Position numbers and translations under genes: made by a program
NCBI RefSeq assembly: GCF_025628885.1
Contig: NZ_JAOTIF010000001.1
Span: 699,751-763,750, forward strand
From: Paraflavisolibacter caeni
GTDB taxonomy: Bacteria > Bacteroidota > Bacteroidia > Chitinophagales > Chitinophagaceae
Direction of reading: 5' to 3'
Length of the DNA stretch: 64,000 bases
In this document: one piece after another, positions 1 to 7,732 of the stretch
Layout: each line of letters starts with the position of its first letter
How positions within the stretch are numbered: position 1 is the first letter of the stretch
The notes under the pieces: model-generated
Database searches by the model: none
What the model was told of the DNA's origin: nothing
The model's input: only the letters and a program-made list of their open reading frames with translations

Positions 1-137
1 CTTCCTTTTACTTGTGAGTCAGTGCCTATGCACACTTTTAATTTGTAACCAGCTGCTGTCTCGCGCTTGATTGCAGCTTCAACAGCCTGGTAGATCGGAA
101 GATTTATGGTTTCCCCGTTAAATTTTCTCCAACGCAT
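1..137 (-). CDS. YkuK/DUF458-type RNase H-like protein (partial)
   Basis: Only the N-terminal 45 codons are inside the window; the gene runs off the left edge. Reading from an ATG at 137, the protein begins MRWRKFNGETINLPIY and reaches IGTDSQVKG at the edge. The GTDSQ motif and the preceding layout match the YkuK (DUF458) family, a predicted RNase H-fold protein of unknown cellular role. The Asp of GTDSQ would be the first acidic metal ligand of that fold. Because only the first 45 residues can be read, the family call rests on this motif alone. Confidence 0.6.
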   Translation of the reverse strand, partial: MRWRKFNGETINLPIYQAVEAAIKRETAAGYKLKVCIGTDSQVKG

Positions 138-291
138 AAAAAGATGTTTTCCTAAGTTATTGAAAATCTGTTACGAAACCAAGAATAAATAAACAATAAA
201 GATTATGCGAGGCCGGAAAATAGATGTACAGATTTGCCATGAAGAAAATTGGGCTCTCTGCACTTCCGCAAAATGTAGTACCTGTTTTAGT

Positions 292-657
292 TTAATATAA
301 CCCTGTTGCCAGCATTACTAAAGTGCAACCAACCACTGGTTCGATATGGTTTTCCCTGGCAATTTTCATCAGGTCTTCGTTCACGGTCCCGGGGTTGAAA
401 ATGATTCTTTTGGGGTTTAAGGAAAGTATATAATCATAATACTCTCTTTGATGCATTGGGTTTAGATATAATGTTACAGTATCTACTCCTTCAAGTGGCA
501 AATGGTCCGTTTCAATGTTTACTGAGCCTACCTTTCCAGTCCGCTTACCTATTGCAAATACCGGGTGGTCCTTTTCCTGCAATTCCTGTAAGGCCAAATA
601 GCTATATCGGGAGGGATTTTGCGATGCACCCAGCACTACAGTTTTTTTACCTTGCAT
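292..657 (-). CDS. CoA-binding domain protein
   Basis: A 121-residue protein with one CoA-binding Rossmann domain, similar to the YccU family. VVLGASQNPSRYSY near the N-terminus is the nucleotide-binding loop and strand; the central IIFNPGTVNED and C-terminal VVGCTLVML segments are also typical. I chose the ATG at 657 because family members start a few residues before this first strand; an upstream in-frame ATG at 678 would add MHLNGKT. Its exact role is unknown for the family. It follows the FAD oxidoreductase gene on the same strand with a gap of about 60 bases, so it could be co-transcribed with the polyketide cluster, but nothing else links it to that pathway. Confidence 0.8.
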   Translation of the reverse strand: MQGKKTVVLGASQNPSRYSYLALQELQEKDHPVFAIGKRTGKVGSVNIETDHLPLEGVDTVTLYLNPMHQREYYDYILSLNPKRIIFNPGTVNEDLMKIARENHIEPVVGCTLVMLATGLY

Positions 658-717
658 TGTTTTTCCATTTAAGTGCAAATGATATGCCTTTTTGCTGGAT
701 ATGAAACTGATAGTCTC

Positions 718-1872
718 TTAAAAAGGTTGGCCATGTGTTTTTTTGATGACCGCCTTGGATAGAAAAGGAAACACCTGGAACATACCAACAAACAAGTTGC
801 TCAAACGCTCATCACCAAAGAAGTTTTGGAGTATCCGGCCAGTCCTTAGTCGATTATAAAACTGATGGCGCCATTCGCGGGTATAGTCTGATTCCATTTG
901 GCCTCGGGAAATAAGATTCTTTAAATAGGCTTCAATTAGCCTCGCGGCTATCTTACTGCTGTGTAAGGCCATGCTCATGCCATTGCCACACAATGGTGTA
1001 ATAGTGCCTGCGGCGTCACCCAGTAGCAGCACTCCGTTTTCCAACTGGCTTTTTACGCTAAAGTTGATTTGAGAGATCGCTAGGGGGAAACCAGGAAGTA
1101 TTTCACTATGGGTAAAGATTTTTTTCAATGAGGGGTTCTTGAAAAGTATTTCCCGCTCCATTTCCGGGATAGAGGAATTGTGCTTTTTTAAATTGGCTGC
1201 AGTGGTCATATAACACAAGCAATACCGGTCATCTTCAATTTTCGAAATACCACAATAGCCATCTTGGAAGTTGTGTAAGCCTATGACATTTGCCGGCCAA
1301 TCCGTCATTATATGATATTTTACACCTATGTAATTTCTGTGGTGACTACTTTTATGTTCTAAAAAGTTTCGCTTCCATTTAATATCCAGGTTACTCCGTT
1401 TGCCAAAAGTGCCGCAACAAATTCTTGCTGTTAATTGCTTGCTATCCTCCTTATCCTGGTAAGAAACGATAAACTCCTGATCATCAAAAAGTATATCCGA
1501 CACTTTGGTTTCTTCTAATACCAAAACCCCTCTTGCTCTTGCTATGGAAGCTAAATTAGCATCAATCATATATCGGCTCACGCCAAAGCCTCCTAAAGGG
1601 AGCTCAGCCGTAAGCTTACGTCCGTTAGGGGCAGACAACTGAAGTTTTTCTATCCTTGGCAGAGATAATGAGGTAAGTGGAAAGCCCAGGCTTTCCAGGA
1701 AATTCCACGATTCCATGCTGATGTATTCGCCACAAACTTTATGAAATGGATACCGCTCCTTTTCAAACAACACCACAGTATACCCTCTGGAAGATAATTG
1801 TATAGATAAGGAAAGACCAGCCAGGCCTCCACCAACAATGGCTACATCATATATGGAATTAAGTTGACTCAT
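718..1872 (-). CDS. FAD-dependent oxidoreductase of the geranylgeranyl-reductase/monooxygenase type
   Basis: A 384-residue flavoprotein. The dinucleotide loop GGGLAG lies at residues 14-19, a KVCGEY motif at 45-50 and the second FAD motif GDAAGTITPLCGNG at 285-298, all typical of the geranylgeranyl reductase / aromatic hydroxylase superfamily. Its ATG overlaps the stop codon of the methyltransferase gene (ATGA), so the two are translationally coupled. In actinobacterial srs-type phenolic lipid operons, a type III polyketide synthase is likewise paired with a methyltransferase and a flavoprotein hydroxylase. By analogy it may hydroxylate the aromatic ring, or reduce a prenyl chain supplied by the neighbouring UbiA protein. 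Which of the two cannot be told from sequence alone. Confidence 0.8.
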   Translation of the reverse strand: MSQLNSIYDVAIVGGGLAGLSLSIQLSSRGYTVVLFEKERYPFHKVCGEYISMESWNFLESLGFPLTSLSLPRIEKLQLSAPNGRKLTAELPLGGFGVSRYMIDANLASIARARGVLVLEETKVSDILFDDQEFIVSYQDKEDSKQLTARICCGTFGKRSNLDIKWKRNFLEHKSSHHRNYIGVKYHIMTDWPANVIGLHNFQDGYCGISKIEDDRYCLCYMTTAANLKKHNSSIPEMEREILFKNPSLKKIFTHSEILPGFPLAISQINFSVKSQLENGVLLLGDAAGTITPLCGNGMSMALHSSKIAARLIEAYLKNLISRGQMESDYTREWRHQFYNRLRTGRILQNFFGDERLSNLFVGMFQVFPFLSKAVIKKTHGQPF

Positions 1873-2642
1873 TTCTTCCTACAGATAACCAGCCATCTGA
1901 ACGCCCACTTCCACTGGCAAGTAAAATCCTCTATGTTTGCTTGCTGAAAAAGATTGCTCCACTCTTTCCTGATGAATCCCCGCTCTACCGAAAGGGGGGC
2001 ATCGTTCTTTACCAGGTAACTTTTTGAAAAGATGCTGGTGAGCAATTTAATGGAATAATAGGCGAGGGGATGCCGGTGCAGATCGTTGATAAAAAAGCCA
2101 ATGGAACTGTTACGATACATCCATTTTAATTGAAATACCAATTCTTCATCAGTAAAATGATGACAGAAAAGGGATGAAAAAACCACTTGTCTGGAGGGCA
2201 AAAGCATAACCGAGCGGTAATCGGAACATATAAAACGAATGTCTTTATTTTGAGGCTGCTCCTTGGCAAAGGCAATACATTCTTTATTGATGTCGATACC
2301 TGTAAGCTCAACCTTTACATGATTTTTTTCTGCCCATTTTTGTATGGTGAATAAATTATTCCCTCCTCCACAGCCAATTTCTGTTATTTGCACGGGCTCT
2401 TGTCTCTTGTGATTTTTTAATAAGGCTTTCACTCCTTGAAGGGTAATATGGTGCCCGCCCAACCGATGGTTAATAAAAGCCAATTCCTCCATATTCTTTT
2501 TTATATCTCTAAAAGGAATAAATGGATTGTCAAGTAGTTCTTTTTGATATGATCTAAACTTCTGTTTGATAGGATCAATATTGATTTTAGGAATAAAATA
2601 CAAAAAGAATCGTTCCTGCTCAATTCCTTTTAAGATGAACAA
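1869..2642 (-). CDS. class I SAM-dependent methyltransferase
   Basis: A 257-residue protein with a Rossmann-type methyltransferase core. Motif I, EIGCGGGNN, is at residues 88-96, followed by an acidic strand end ELTGID that should bind the SAM ribose. It lies between the polyketide synthase (4-base gap) and the flavoprotein (4-base ATGA overlap), so the three are surely one transcript. The likely role is O- or C-methylation of the polyketide product, as in SrsB and BpsB systems that accompany type III PKSs. The substrate is inferred from context only. Confidence 0.8.
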   Translation of the reverse strand: MFILKGIEQERFFLYFIPKINIDPIKQKFRSYQKELLDNPFIPFRDIKKNMEELAFINHRLGGHHITLQGVKALLKNHKRQEPVQITEIGCGGGNNLFTIQKWAEKNHVKVELTGIDINKECIAFAKEQPQNKDIRFICSDYRSVMLLPSRQVVFSSLFCHHFTDEELVFQLKWMYRNSSIGFFINDLHRHPLAYYSIKLLTSIFSKSYLVKNDAPLSVERGFIRKEWSNLFQQANIEDFTCQWKWAFRWLVICRKK

Positions 2643-2646
2643 TCAA

Positions 2647-3729
2647 TTACGATACAGCAGTAAAAGTTTCAACTGTTAGCCCAGGCCCAAAAGACGCGGC
2701 AAAGACTTTCTTTTTTTCTTGGTTTTGATGCAAAATATTTTTCAACACAAACAATATGGTTGCAGATGACATATTACCGTAATTCTTTAAGATATGGTAA
2801 GACTCTTGTAATTGTATTGGCTCAACGCCCGTACTTTTCTGAATGGCTTCAAGAATTTTCTTTCCTCCGGGATGTATGCACCAATGAGTAATTTCATCTT
2901 GTGAGAATATTTCAGACCGCAGGGAACGTTCTACAACACCCGAAAAATCTTCCTCTATAAGTTCAGGTACATAACCACTTAAGGTCATTAAAAAACCGGT
3001 TGAAGAAAGCTCCCAGGCCATGTCCCGCTTTCCTTTTGGGATCACTTCTGAATAAAATCCGGTTATGTCCAATCCTCTATAATCACTTTCTTCTGGTACT
3101 ATTAAGGCAGCAGCAGCACCATCTGCAAACAGCAGGGACGACATGATATTATCTGGTGTGGCTTCCCGCTGGAAATGCAACGTACAGAGTTCGGTACATA
3201 CAATCAGTACACGCGCAGCTGAATTTCCTTTGCAGATAATATTCGCCAACTTCAATGCATGGATAGCTGCATAGCAGCCCATGAAGTTTACGGAAGTACG
3301 AAAGATATCTTTCCTCAAATCCAATAATTCCATCACCTGTAGATCTAGTCCTGGTGCACTGAGGCCTGTGCAACTGACAGTCATTAGGTGAGTGATTTCT
3401 TCGTGGTGTATCACGCCATCAAGACAGTTGCGGATAGCGTCAATTGAAAGTTGTGGTGCGTGCTTGCTAAAAACAGCCATTCGCTGCTCAAGTGAAGGAA
3501 ATGGTTCCAGGTTTTCACTTTGAGGGTAAAACCTCCATTCATTTACCGGGCGGCTGTAATCGGATAATACAGAATATCGTTGCTGAATACCGCTTTGACG
3601 GTAAACAAATCGCAACTTTCGCATTTCAGCTTCACCCACTGCATACACAGCCTCCATAAATTGTAGTATGTCATTTTGCTGGTGGCAAAATGCTGGTACT
3701 GCCGTGCCTATTGAAACGATCCTGCTCAA
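2647..3729 (-). CDS. type III polyketide synthase (chalcone/alkylresorcinol synthase family)
   Basis: A 360-residue homodimeric-type ketosynthase. The full catalytic triad is visible: Cys152 in FMGCYAAIHAL, His286 in CIHPGGKK and Asn319 in NYGNMSSAT. The length is normal for the family. Type III synthases extend an acyl-CoA starter with malonyl-CoA and cyclise the chain to resorcinols or pyrones without acyl carrier protein. Its first 59 bases overlap the 3' end of the UbiA gene in another frame, and the methyltransferase follows after 4 bases. Starter and ring type cannot be predicted reliably, but bacterial relatives beside a methyltransferase and flavoprotein usually make phenolic lipids. 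Confidence 0.93.
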   Translation of the reverse strand: MSRIVSIGTAVPAFCHQQNDILQFMEAVYAVGEAEMRKLRFVYRQSGIQQRYSVLSDYSRPVNEWRFYPQSENLEPFPSLEQRMAVFSKHAPQLSIDAIRNCLDGVIHHEEITHLMTVSCTGLSAPGLDLQVMELLDLRKDIFRTSVNFMGCYAAIHALKLANIICKGNSAARVLIVCTELCTLHFQREATPDNIMSSLLFADGAAAALIVPEESDYRGLDITGFYSEVIPKGKRDMAWELSSTGFLMTLSGYVPELIEEDFSGVVERSLRSEIFSQDEITHWCIHPGGKKILEAIQKSTGVEPIQLQESYHILKNYGNMSSATILFVLKNILHQNQEKKKVFAASFGPGLTVETFTAVS

Positions 3730-4585
3730 TATGATTGGTATAAATAAGAGTGCTGAAAAAAATGATTGTGCAAAGGGTTGATACCAGGTTCATCAACAAG
3801 CTGTTCCTGAAATTTGCAGCTGTGTTGTTGATCCACACCCTAACCATCCAGTAACAAAAAAACAATACCACCGGTAAGGTAACGAGCAGGTATAAGTAAA
3901 ACTTAGCCAGCTGTTCCTGCTGCCTGAATAAAATAAATAAAGAAATCGTGGCAATGATAAAGAGCAATGCACTGAAAATAAAAGTACCTCTTTTGCCTAG
4001 CAAGTAACTTAAGGTAACTACACCATCTTTGAGATCTGCATCGTGCTGGTAGATTTGAGTAAGCGGATACAAAGCACCAATCAGCAGACTGGCAATCCAA
4101 CAGGGCAGAATGGGAATTGCTTGTGAAACTGCGCCTACACAGGCTGTATATACCGCATAGAAAACTACAGCACCCTGGAAAACGAAAACGGTAAGAAATC
4201 CCACTACTGGGTAGCGCTTCAGTCGGATCTTCCGGTAACTGTATGCTCTGGAAGCAAGAATGTAGAACAAAATACACACCGCAAACCTGACATTCAAAAG
4301 CAAAACTGATAAACTAACCGCAAGTATGTCCATCACCACAGTAACAAAAAACAATTGTTTTGTGGGCTGTAGTGGCTTTTCTAATCCACCAATAGGCGTT
4401 TCGTCTCGATCCATATATGAGTTATAGCCATTACTTGCAGGGTATACCAGCAAATGCAAGATCACGAAAGCAATGATTGCATGGAGCCAGTTCACATTCG
4501 GTGCCTGGCTGATAGCAAACAAATATACTGGCAGCAGGAAAAATGAAAAGTGAAACCTCAGTAGTTGGATAGTAGAACGGTGCAA
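3671..4585 (-). CDS. UbiA-family prenyltransferase
   Basis: A 304-residue multi-span membrane protein. The first Asp-rich motif is NSYMDRDETPIGG (Asp59, Asp61) and the second is YQHDADLKDG, as expected for Mg-diphosphate binding in UbiA enzymes, which attach isoprenoid chains to aromatic acceptors. The start is a TTG at 4585: an in-frame stop lies five codons upstream and the next Met is inside the first Asp motif, so TTG is the only sensible start. It heads the polyketide cluster, and its last 59 bases overlap the synthase gene. A phenolic product of the synthase is the obvious acceptor, but this is inference. Confidence 0.85.
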   Translation of the reverse strand: MHRSTIQLLRFHFSFFLLPVYLFAISQAPNVNWLHAIIAFVILHLLVYPASNGYNSYMDRDETPIGGLEKPLQPTKQLFFVTVVMDILAVSLSVLLLNVRFAVCILFYILASRAYSYRKIRLKRYPVVGFLTVFVFQGAVVFYAVYTACVGAVSQAIPILPCWIASLLIGALYPLTQIYQHDADLKDGVVTLSYLLGKRGTFIFSALLFIIATISLFILFRQQEQLAKFYLYLLVTLPVVLFFCYWMVRVWINNTAANFRNSLLMNLVSTLCTIIFFSTLIYTNHIEQDRFNRHGSTSILPPAK

Positions 4586-4656
4586 GAGGCTTGTGATTTA
4601 ATGTTAGGATTAATAGTTGCCCCCTTCTTCACATACATTTTCTGCTCACTACATAC

Positions 4657-4824
4657 TTATCTTCTGGATCTTGATACAATCCATCCTATAAGTGCGATTA
4701 TTACAATAATCAGGATAATTGCAGACCAGAAGCCTGCTTTAAATATCCCTTCAACCACTTCGCAGGAAGTAAGAGTGGCTGAAACTGCCAAAGCCAATAG
4801 CAATAAATAAGAAAGCCTGTTCAT
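4657..4824 (-). CDS. small lipoprotein with one transmembrane helix
   Basis: A 55-residue gene. It starts MNRLSYLLLLALAVSA and has a lipobox LTSC with the lipidated Cys at residue 21. A short charged linker and one strong helix (AIILIIVIIALIGWIV) follow, and it ends in SRSRR. Very similar 50-60 residue proteins are common in Bacteroidetes, where databases often carry a doubtful 'phosphatidate cytidylyltransferase' label; no catalytic domain fits in this length. It lies 71 bases upstream of the UbiA gene on the same strand and could be the first gene of that transcript. Confidence 0.7.
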   Translation of the reverse strand: MNRLSYLLLLALAVSATLTSCEVVEGIFKAGFWSAIILIIVIIALIGWIVSRSRR

Positions 4825-5002
4825 TGTTAACTGTTTATATTAGAAAAGCAAAAACAGAACCATTCACTACAGATTGGGGATAAGTAAGGATTTATTCTGA
4901 CTTGAAGTATATGGATAAGACATGAGGAAAGAAGGGCAATGCTATCACCCGTTACTTGGCCAACGCAAAAGCATTGCCTTCAATAGAATCTTTATACCTC
5001 TA

Positions 5003-5194
5003 TTACATTGGTTTAGTGGTATCTCTTGTACCACTGGTATCTGTTCTGTTCATGCTTGTGTCGGTACCCATCATTGACGTATCTGTCTTGGTCATTGTAG
5101 AGGTATCAGTAGTTCCTGGATTGGTTGTAGTCGGCTCAGGCGTATTGCAATGAACGAATACAAATGCAAGAGTTGCAATGAAGAGCTTTTTCAT
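5003..5194 (-). CDS. Thr/Asp-rich small lipoprotein
   Basis: A 63-residue protein starting MKKLFIATLAFVFVHC, a short lipoprotein signal with Cys16 as the probable lipid site. The mature part is low-complexity, built from repeated T-D-T-S-M/T steps (TDTSTM, TDTSMM, TDTSMN, TDTSGT). The frame stays open further upstream (to 5257), but the ATG at 5194 puts the signal peptide at the N-terminus and is preferred. No function can be assigned; such tails are probably extended and exposed in the periplasm or on the surface. Confidence 0.6.
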   Translation of the reverse strand: MKKLFIATLAFVFVHCNTPEPTTTNPGTTDTSTMTKTDTSMMGTDTSMNRTDTSGTRDTTKPM

Positions 5195-5257
5195 AGTCAA
5201 GTTTTGAGGTTGTTTAGTGAAGTAAGACTGCATCGTTTCATTCAACTTTGTTGCCAA

Positions 5258-5660
5258 TTGTATTTTTTCTGCTTATAAATTTTAAAATATGTAAAAATTA
5301 AGTGTTTTTACGCCCTTTAAATCATAAATAAGCTGTGCATTAACTGATTTGTATTTCTATTTATTTGAAAAACTCATATTTCATACATCTTTTGTTCCTG
5401 TGCCCAATAAGGCAAATTATATACTCATTCTGGTTCAATAATTGAATGTTCAGTTCCATCAACATCCACAAACCCAATAACCACTTTGACATCTTCTGTC
5501 AACACTCGTCCTTTTTGTCCGCTTCAACAGAATTCATCTTTAGTAGCTTCAGTATACCATAAGTATATTGATAGTAGGGCTAGAGTATTTCAACAGTACC
5601 CATCCATTCCCGCTACTTACCCCATACTTACTCCCTGTCTATTCCCAAGATACTCCCTAG
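5258..5660. other. gene-free intergenic stretch
   Basis: AT-rich non-coding DNA between the Thr/Asp-rich lipoprotein and the repeat. I see no convincing ORF, tRNA or terminator. The last part (about 5620-5660) contains TACTCCC words that resemble the inverted repeat at the start of the dispersed repeat, so the element may begin here in degenerate form. Confidence 0.5.
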
Positions 5661-5955
5661 CTGAAATATACTTGGAGTATAGATACTCCCCACCATAGGC
5701 ATACCAAAGCCTAGGCTACTTCGACCATCCTTCGACTATCCTTCGACCATCTTTCGACTATGCTTCGATCTGAATTGAGCAAATGTTCATTAATAATGGG
5801 GAAAACAACCTACAGGCAGAACGCCCAAAAAAGCCCTGAACGGAGTCAGTGGAGCTGTGCCTAAAGGTACAAAACCAACCCCCACCTTCCAAGTTTTGAA
5901 CCCCCTCACTTTACACTTCTTCCATTCGTCATTCGAATCATCCCTCATCCCCGCT
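5661..5955. repeat. dispersed intergenic repeat, copy A
   Basis: About 290 bases that recur at 55220-55571. The best blocks are identical between copies: 60 bases (5726-5785 = 55318-55377), 28 bases (5798-5825 = 55389-55416) and 35 bases (5873-5907 = 55463-55497). Order and spacing are nearly constant. It contains the inverted repeat GGAGTAT-AG-ATACTCC (5674-5689) and five 11-bp tandem units (5719-5773). No ORF is shared, so it is a non-coding family, such as a MITE, REP-like element or structured RNA. It lies directly upstream of comM. Confidence 0.85.
5719..5773. repeat. 11-bp tandem repeat, five units (copy A)
   Basis: Five head-to-tail units: CTTCGACCATC, CTTCGACTATC, CTTCGACCATC, TTTCGACTATG, CTTCGATCTGA. 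The TTCGA core is constant; alternate units carry CC or CT in the middle. An 11-bp step is near one helical turn, so all TTCGA cores lie on the same face of the DNA, which is suggestive of a protein-binding array. Confidence 0.85.
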
Positions 5956-6080
5956 TATATCATTTTATTTTTTATTCAAAACCTATATCTTACCACCCCA
6001 AACAAAACCAAAATGAGACTGCTTCATTCCTTTCTTGTCGCTACTTCTTTCAAATTCTGTATACTGAAAATTAACTGCTT

Positions 6081-7625
6081 ATGCTGGTGAAGACTTATGG
6101 AAGTGCTGTGTATGGTATAGAAGCGATCACGATCACCTTGGAAGTGAATTCTATGGAAACTGGAACAAAATACCTGATCGTAGGTTTGCCAGACAATGCT
6201 GTAAAGGAGAGTCTGCAACGGGTGGAAAGTACAATTAAATCTATAGGCTTTTTGATGCCCCGCACCCGCATTGTAGTAAATATGGCGCCAGCTGATATTA
6301 AAAAAAGCGGTACAGCTTTCGACTTGCCAATGGCCATCGGCATACTTGCAGCCTCTTCCCAAATCAATAATGATGCACTGGAGCAGTACATTATTATGGG
6401 CGAACTAAGTTTAGATGGTGAAGTGCGACCGATCAAAGGTGCTCTTTCTATTGCGATACAGGCACGGAAAGAAGGATTCAAAGGAGTAATTGTGCCTGTA
6501 GCTAATGTCAGAGAGGCTGGTATTGTAAATAACCTTAAAGTATACGGAGTTCATCACATTAGGGATGTAATTGAGTTTTTCAATAGTGGTGAAGAAAGTT
6601 TAAAACCTGTAACGGTTGATACTCGTGAAGAGTTTTTCCAGTCTCAATACGATTTTGAGTTAGATTTTTCTGAGGTTAAAGGCCAGGAAAATATCAAACG
6701 GGCACTGGAGATTGCTGCGGCTGGTGGGCACAACGTAATTCTAATAGGGCCCCCCGGTGCCGGTAAAACCATGCTGGCCAGGCGTTTGCCTTCCATCTTA
6801 CCCCCACTAACACTACATGAAGCTTTGGAAACCACTAAGATCCATTCAGTAGCCGGTAAGTTGCCGGAAAATGCTACCCTTGTTTCTCGACGCCCTTTCC
6901 GTTCTCCTCACCACACCATTTCAGATGTGGCGTTGGTTGGCGGCGGTGGTGTGCCACAACCGGGCGAGATCTCTCTGGCTCACAATGGAGTCCTGTTTCT
7001 TGATGAATTACCAGAATTCAGGCGCACAGTACTTGAGGTCATGCGTCAGCCTATGGAAGAAAGAAATGTGACAATTTCCCGTGCTAGGGTAGCTATTGAT
7101 TTCCCTGCATCGTTTATGTTGATAGCATCCATGAACCCTTGTCCATGTGGATACTATAATCACCCGGATCGGGAATGCAGCTGTCCTCCAGGTTCCGTGC
7201 AGAAATATCTGAACAAGATATCGGGGCCGCTCTTGGACCGCATTGATCTGCATGTGGAGGTTACTCCGGTTCCTTTCAATGGCTTATCAGCTATGAAATT
7301 ACAGGAAGGCTCAAAAGAAATCAGAGAGCGGGTGATGAAAGCCAGGGAAAAACAGGCTGAGCGTTTTAAAAGCAGCCACGGCATTTATTGCAATGCACAA
7401 ATGACTAGCAGGCAATTACGTGAAATCTGCATGATAAGCACAACAGGTCAAAACCTTTTGAAAGCTGCTATGACAAAGCTGAATCTTTCTGCCCGTGCAT
7501 ATGACCGCATTCTTAAAGTTGCTCGCACTATAGCCGATTTGGCATTGTGTGATGATATAAAACCCGAGCATCTGGCTGAAGCCATTCATTACAGGAGTTT
7601 AGATAGAGAGGGCTGGGCCGGATAA
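6081..7625 (+). CDS. comM: ComM/YifB-family Mg-chelatase-like AAA+ ATPase
   Basis: A 514-residue protein of full family length. The N-terminal Lon-protease-like substrate domain occupies about residues 1-170. The Walker A motif GPPGAGKT is at 223-230, LDELPEF forms Walker B, and a zinc-type cysteine group CPCGYYNHPDRECSC follows, then the C-terminal Mg-chelatase domain. ComM is a hexameric helicase that promotes branch migration during natural transformation in other bacteria; in Bacteroidetes the role is inferred. It stands alone on the plus strand, directly after the dispersed repeat. Confidence 0.95.
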   Translation: MLVKTYGSAVYGIEAITITLEVNSMETGTKYLIVGLPDNAVKESLQRVESTIKSIGFLMPRTRIVVNMAPADIKKSGTAFDLPMAIGILAASSQINNDALEQYIIMGELSLDGEVRPIKGALSIAIQARKEGFKGVIVPVANVREAGIVNNLKVYGVHHIRDVIEFFNSGEESLKPVTVDTREEFFQSQYDFELDFSEVKGQENIKRALEIAAAGGHNVILIGPPGAGKTMLARRLPSILPPLTLHEALETTKIHSVAGKLPENATLVSRRPFRSPHHTISDVALVGGGGVPQPGEISLAHNGVLFLDELPEFRRTVLEVMRQPMEERNVTISRARVAIDFPASFMLIASMNPCPCGYYNHPDRECSCPPGSVQKYLNKISGPLLDRIDLHVEVTPVPFNGLSAMKLQEGSKEIRERVMKAREKQAERFKSSHGIYCNAQMTSRQLREICMISTTGQNLLKAAMTKLNLSARAYDRILKVARTIADLALCDDIKPEHLAEAIHYRSLDREGWAG

Positions 7626-7732
7626 TACATTCATCATCTGCCAGGAGGTAAACTGCAATATATTGGTTAATTGGCTAGATGTTTGTACAGCTTGATACGC
7701 AGCCTTTTCCCATCACATAAACTATCTGCAGC

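Noticed and set aside
4565..4810. 81-codon plus-strand ORF opposite the small lipoprotein
   Set aside because: Its hydrophobic stretch is the complement of the minus-strand helix; the minus-strand frame has a proper signal and lipobox.
5719..5773. Possible CRISPR array
   Set aside because: Units are 11 bases, directly adjacent with no unique spacers, and no cas genes are present. It is a simple tandem array within a dispersed repeat.
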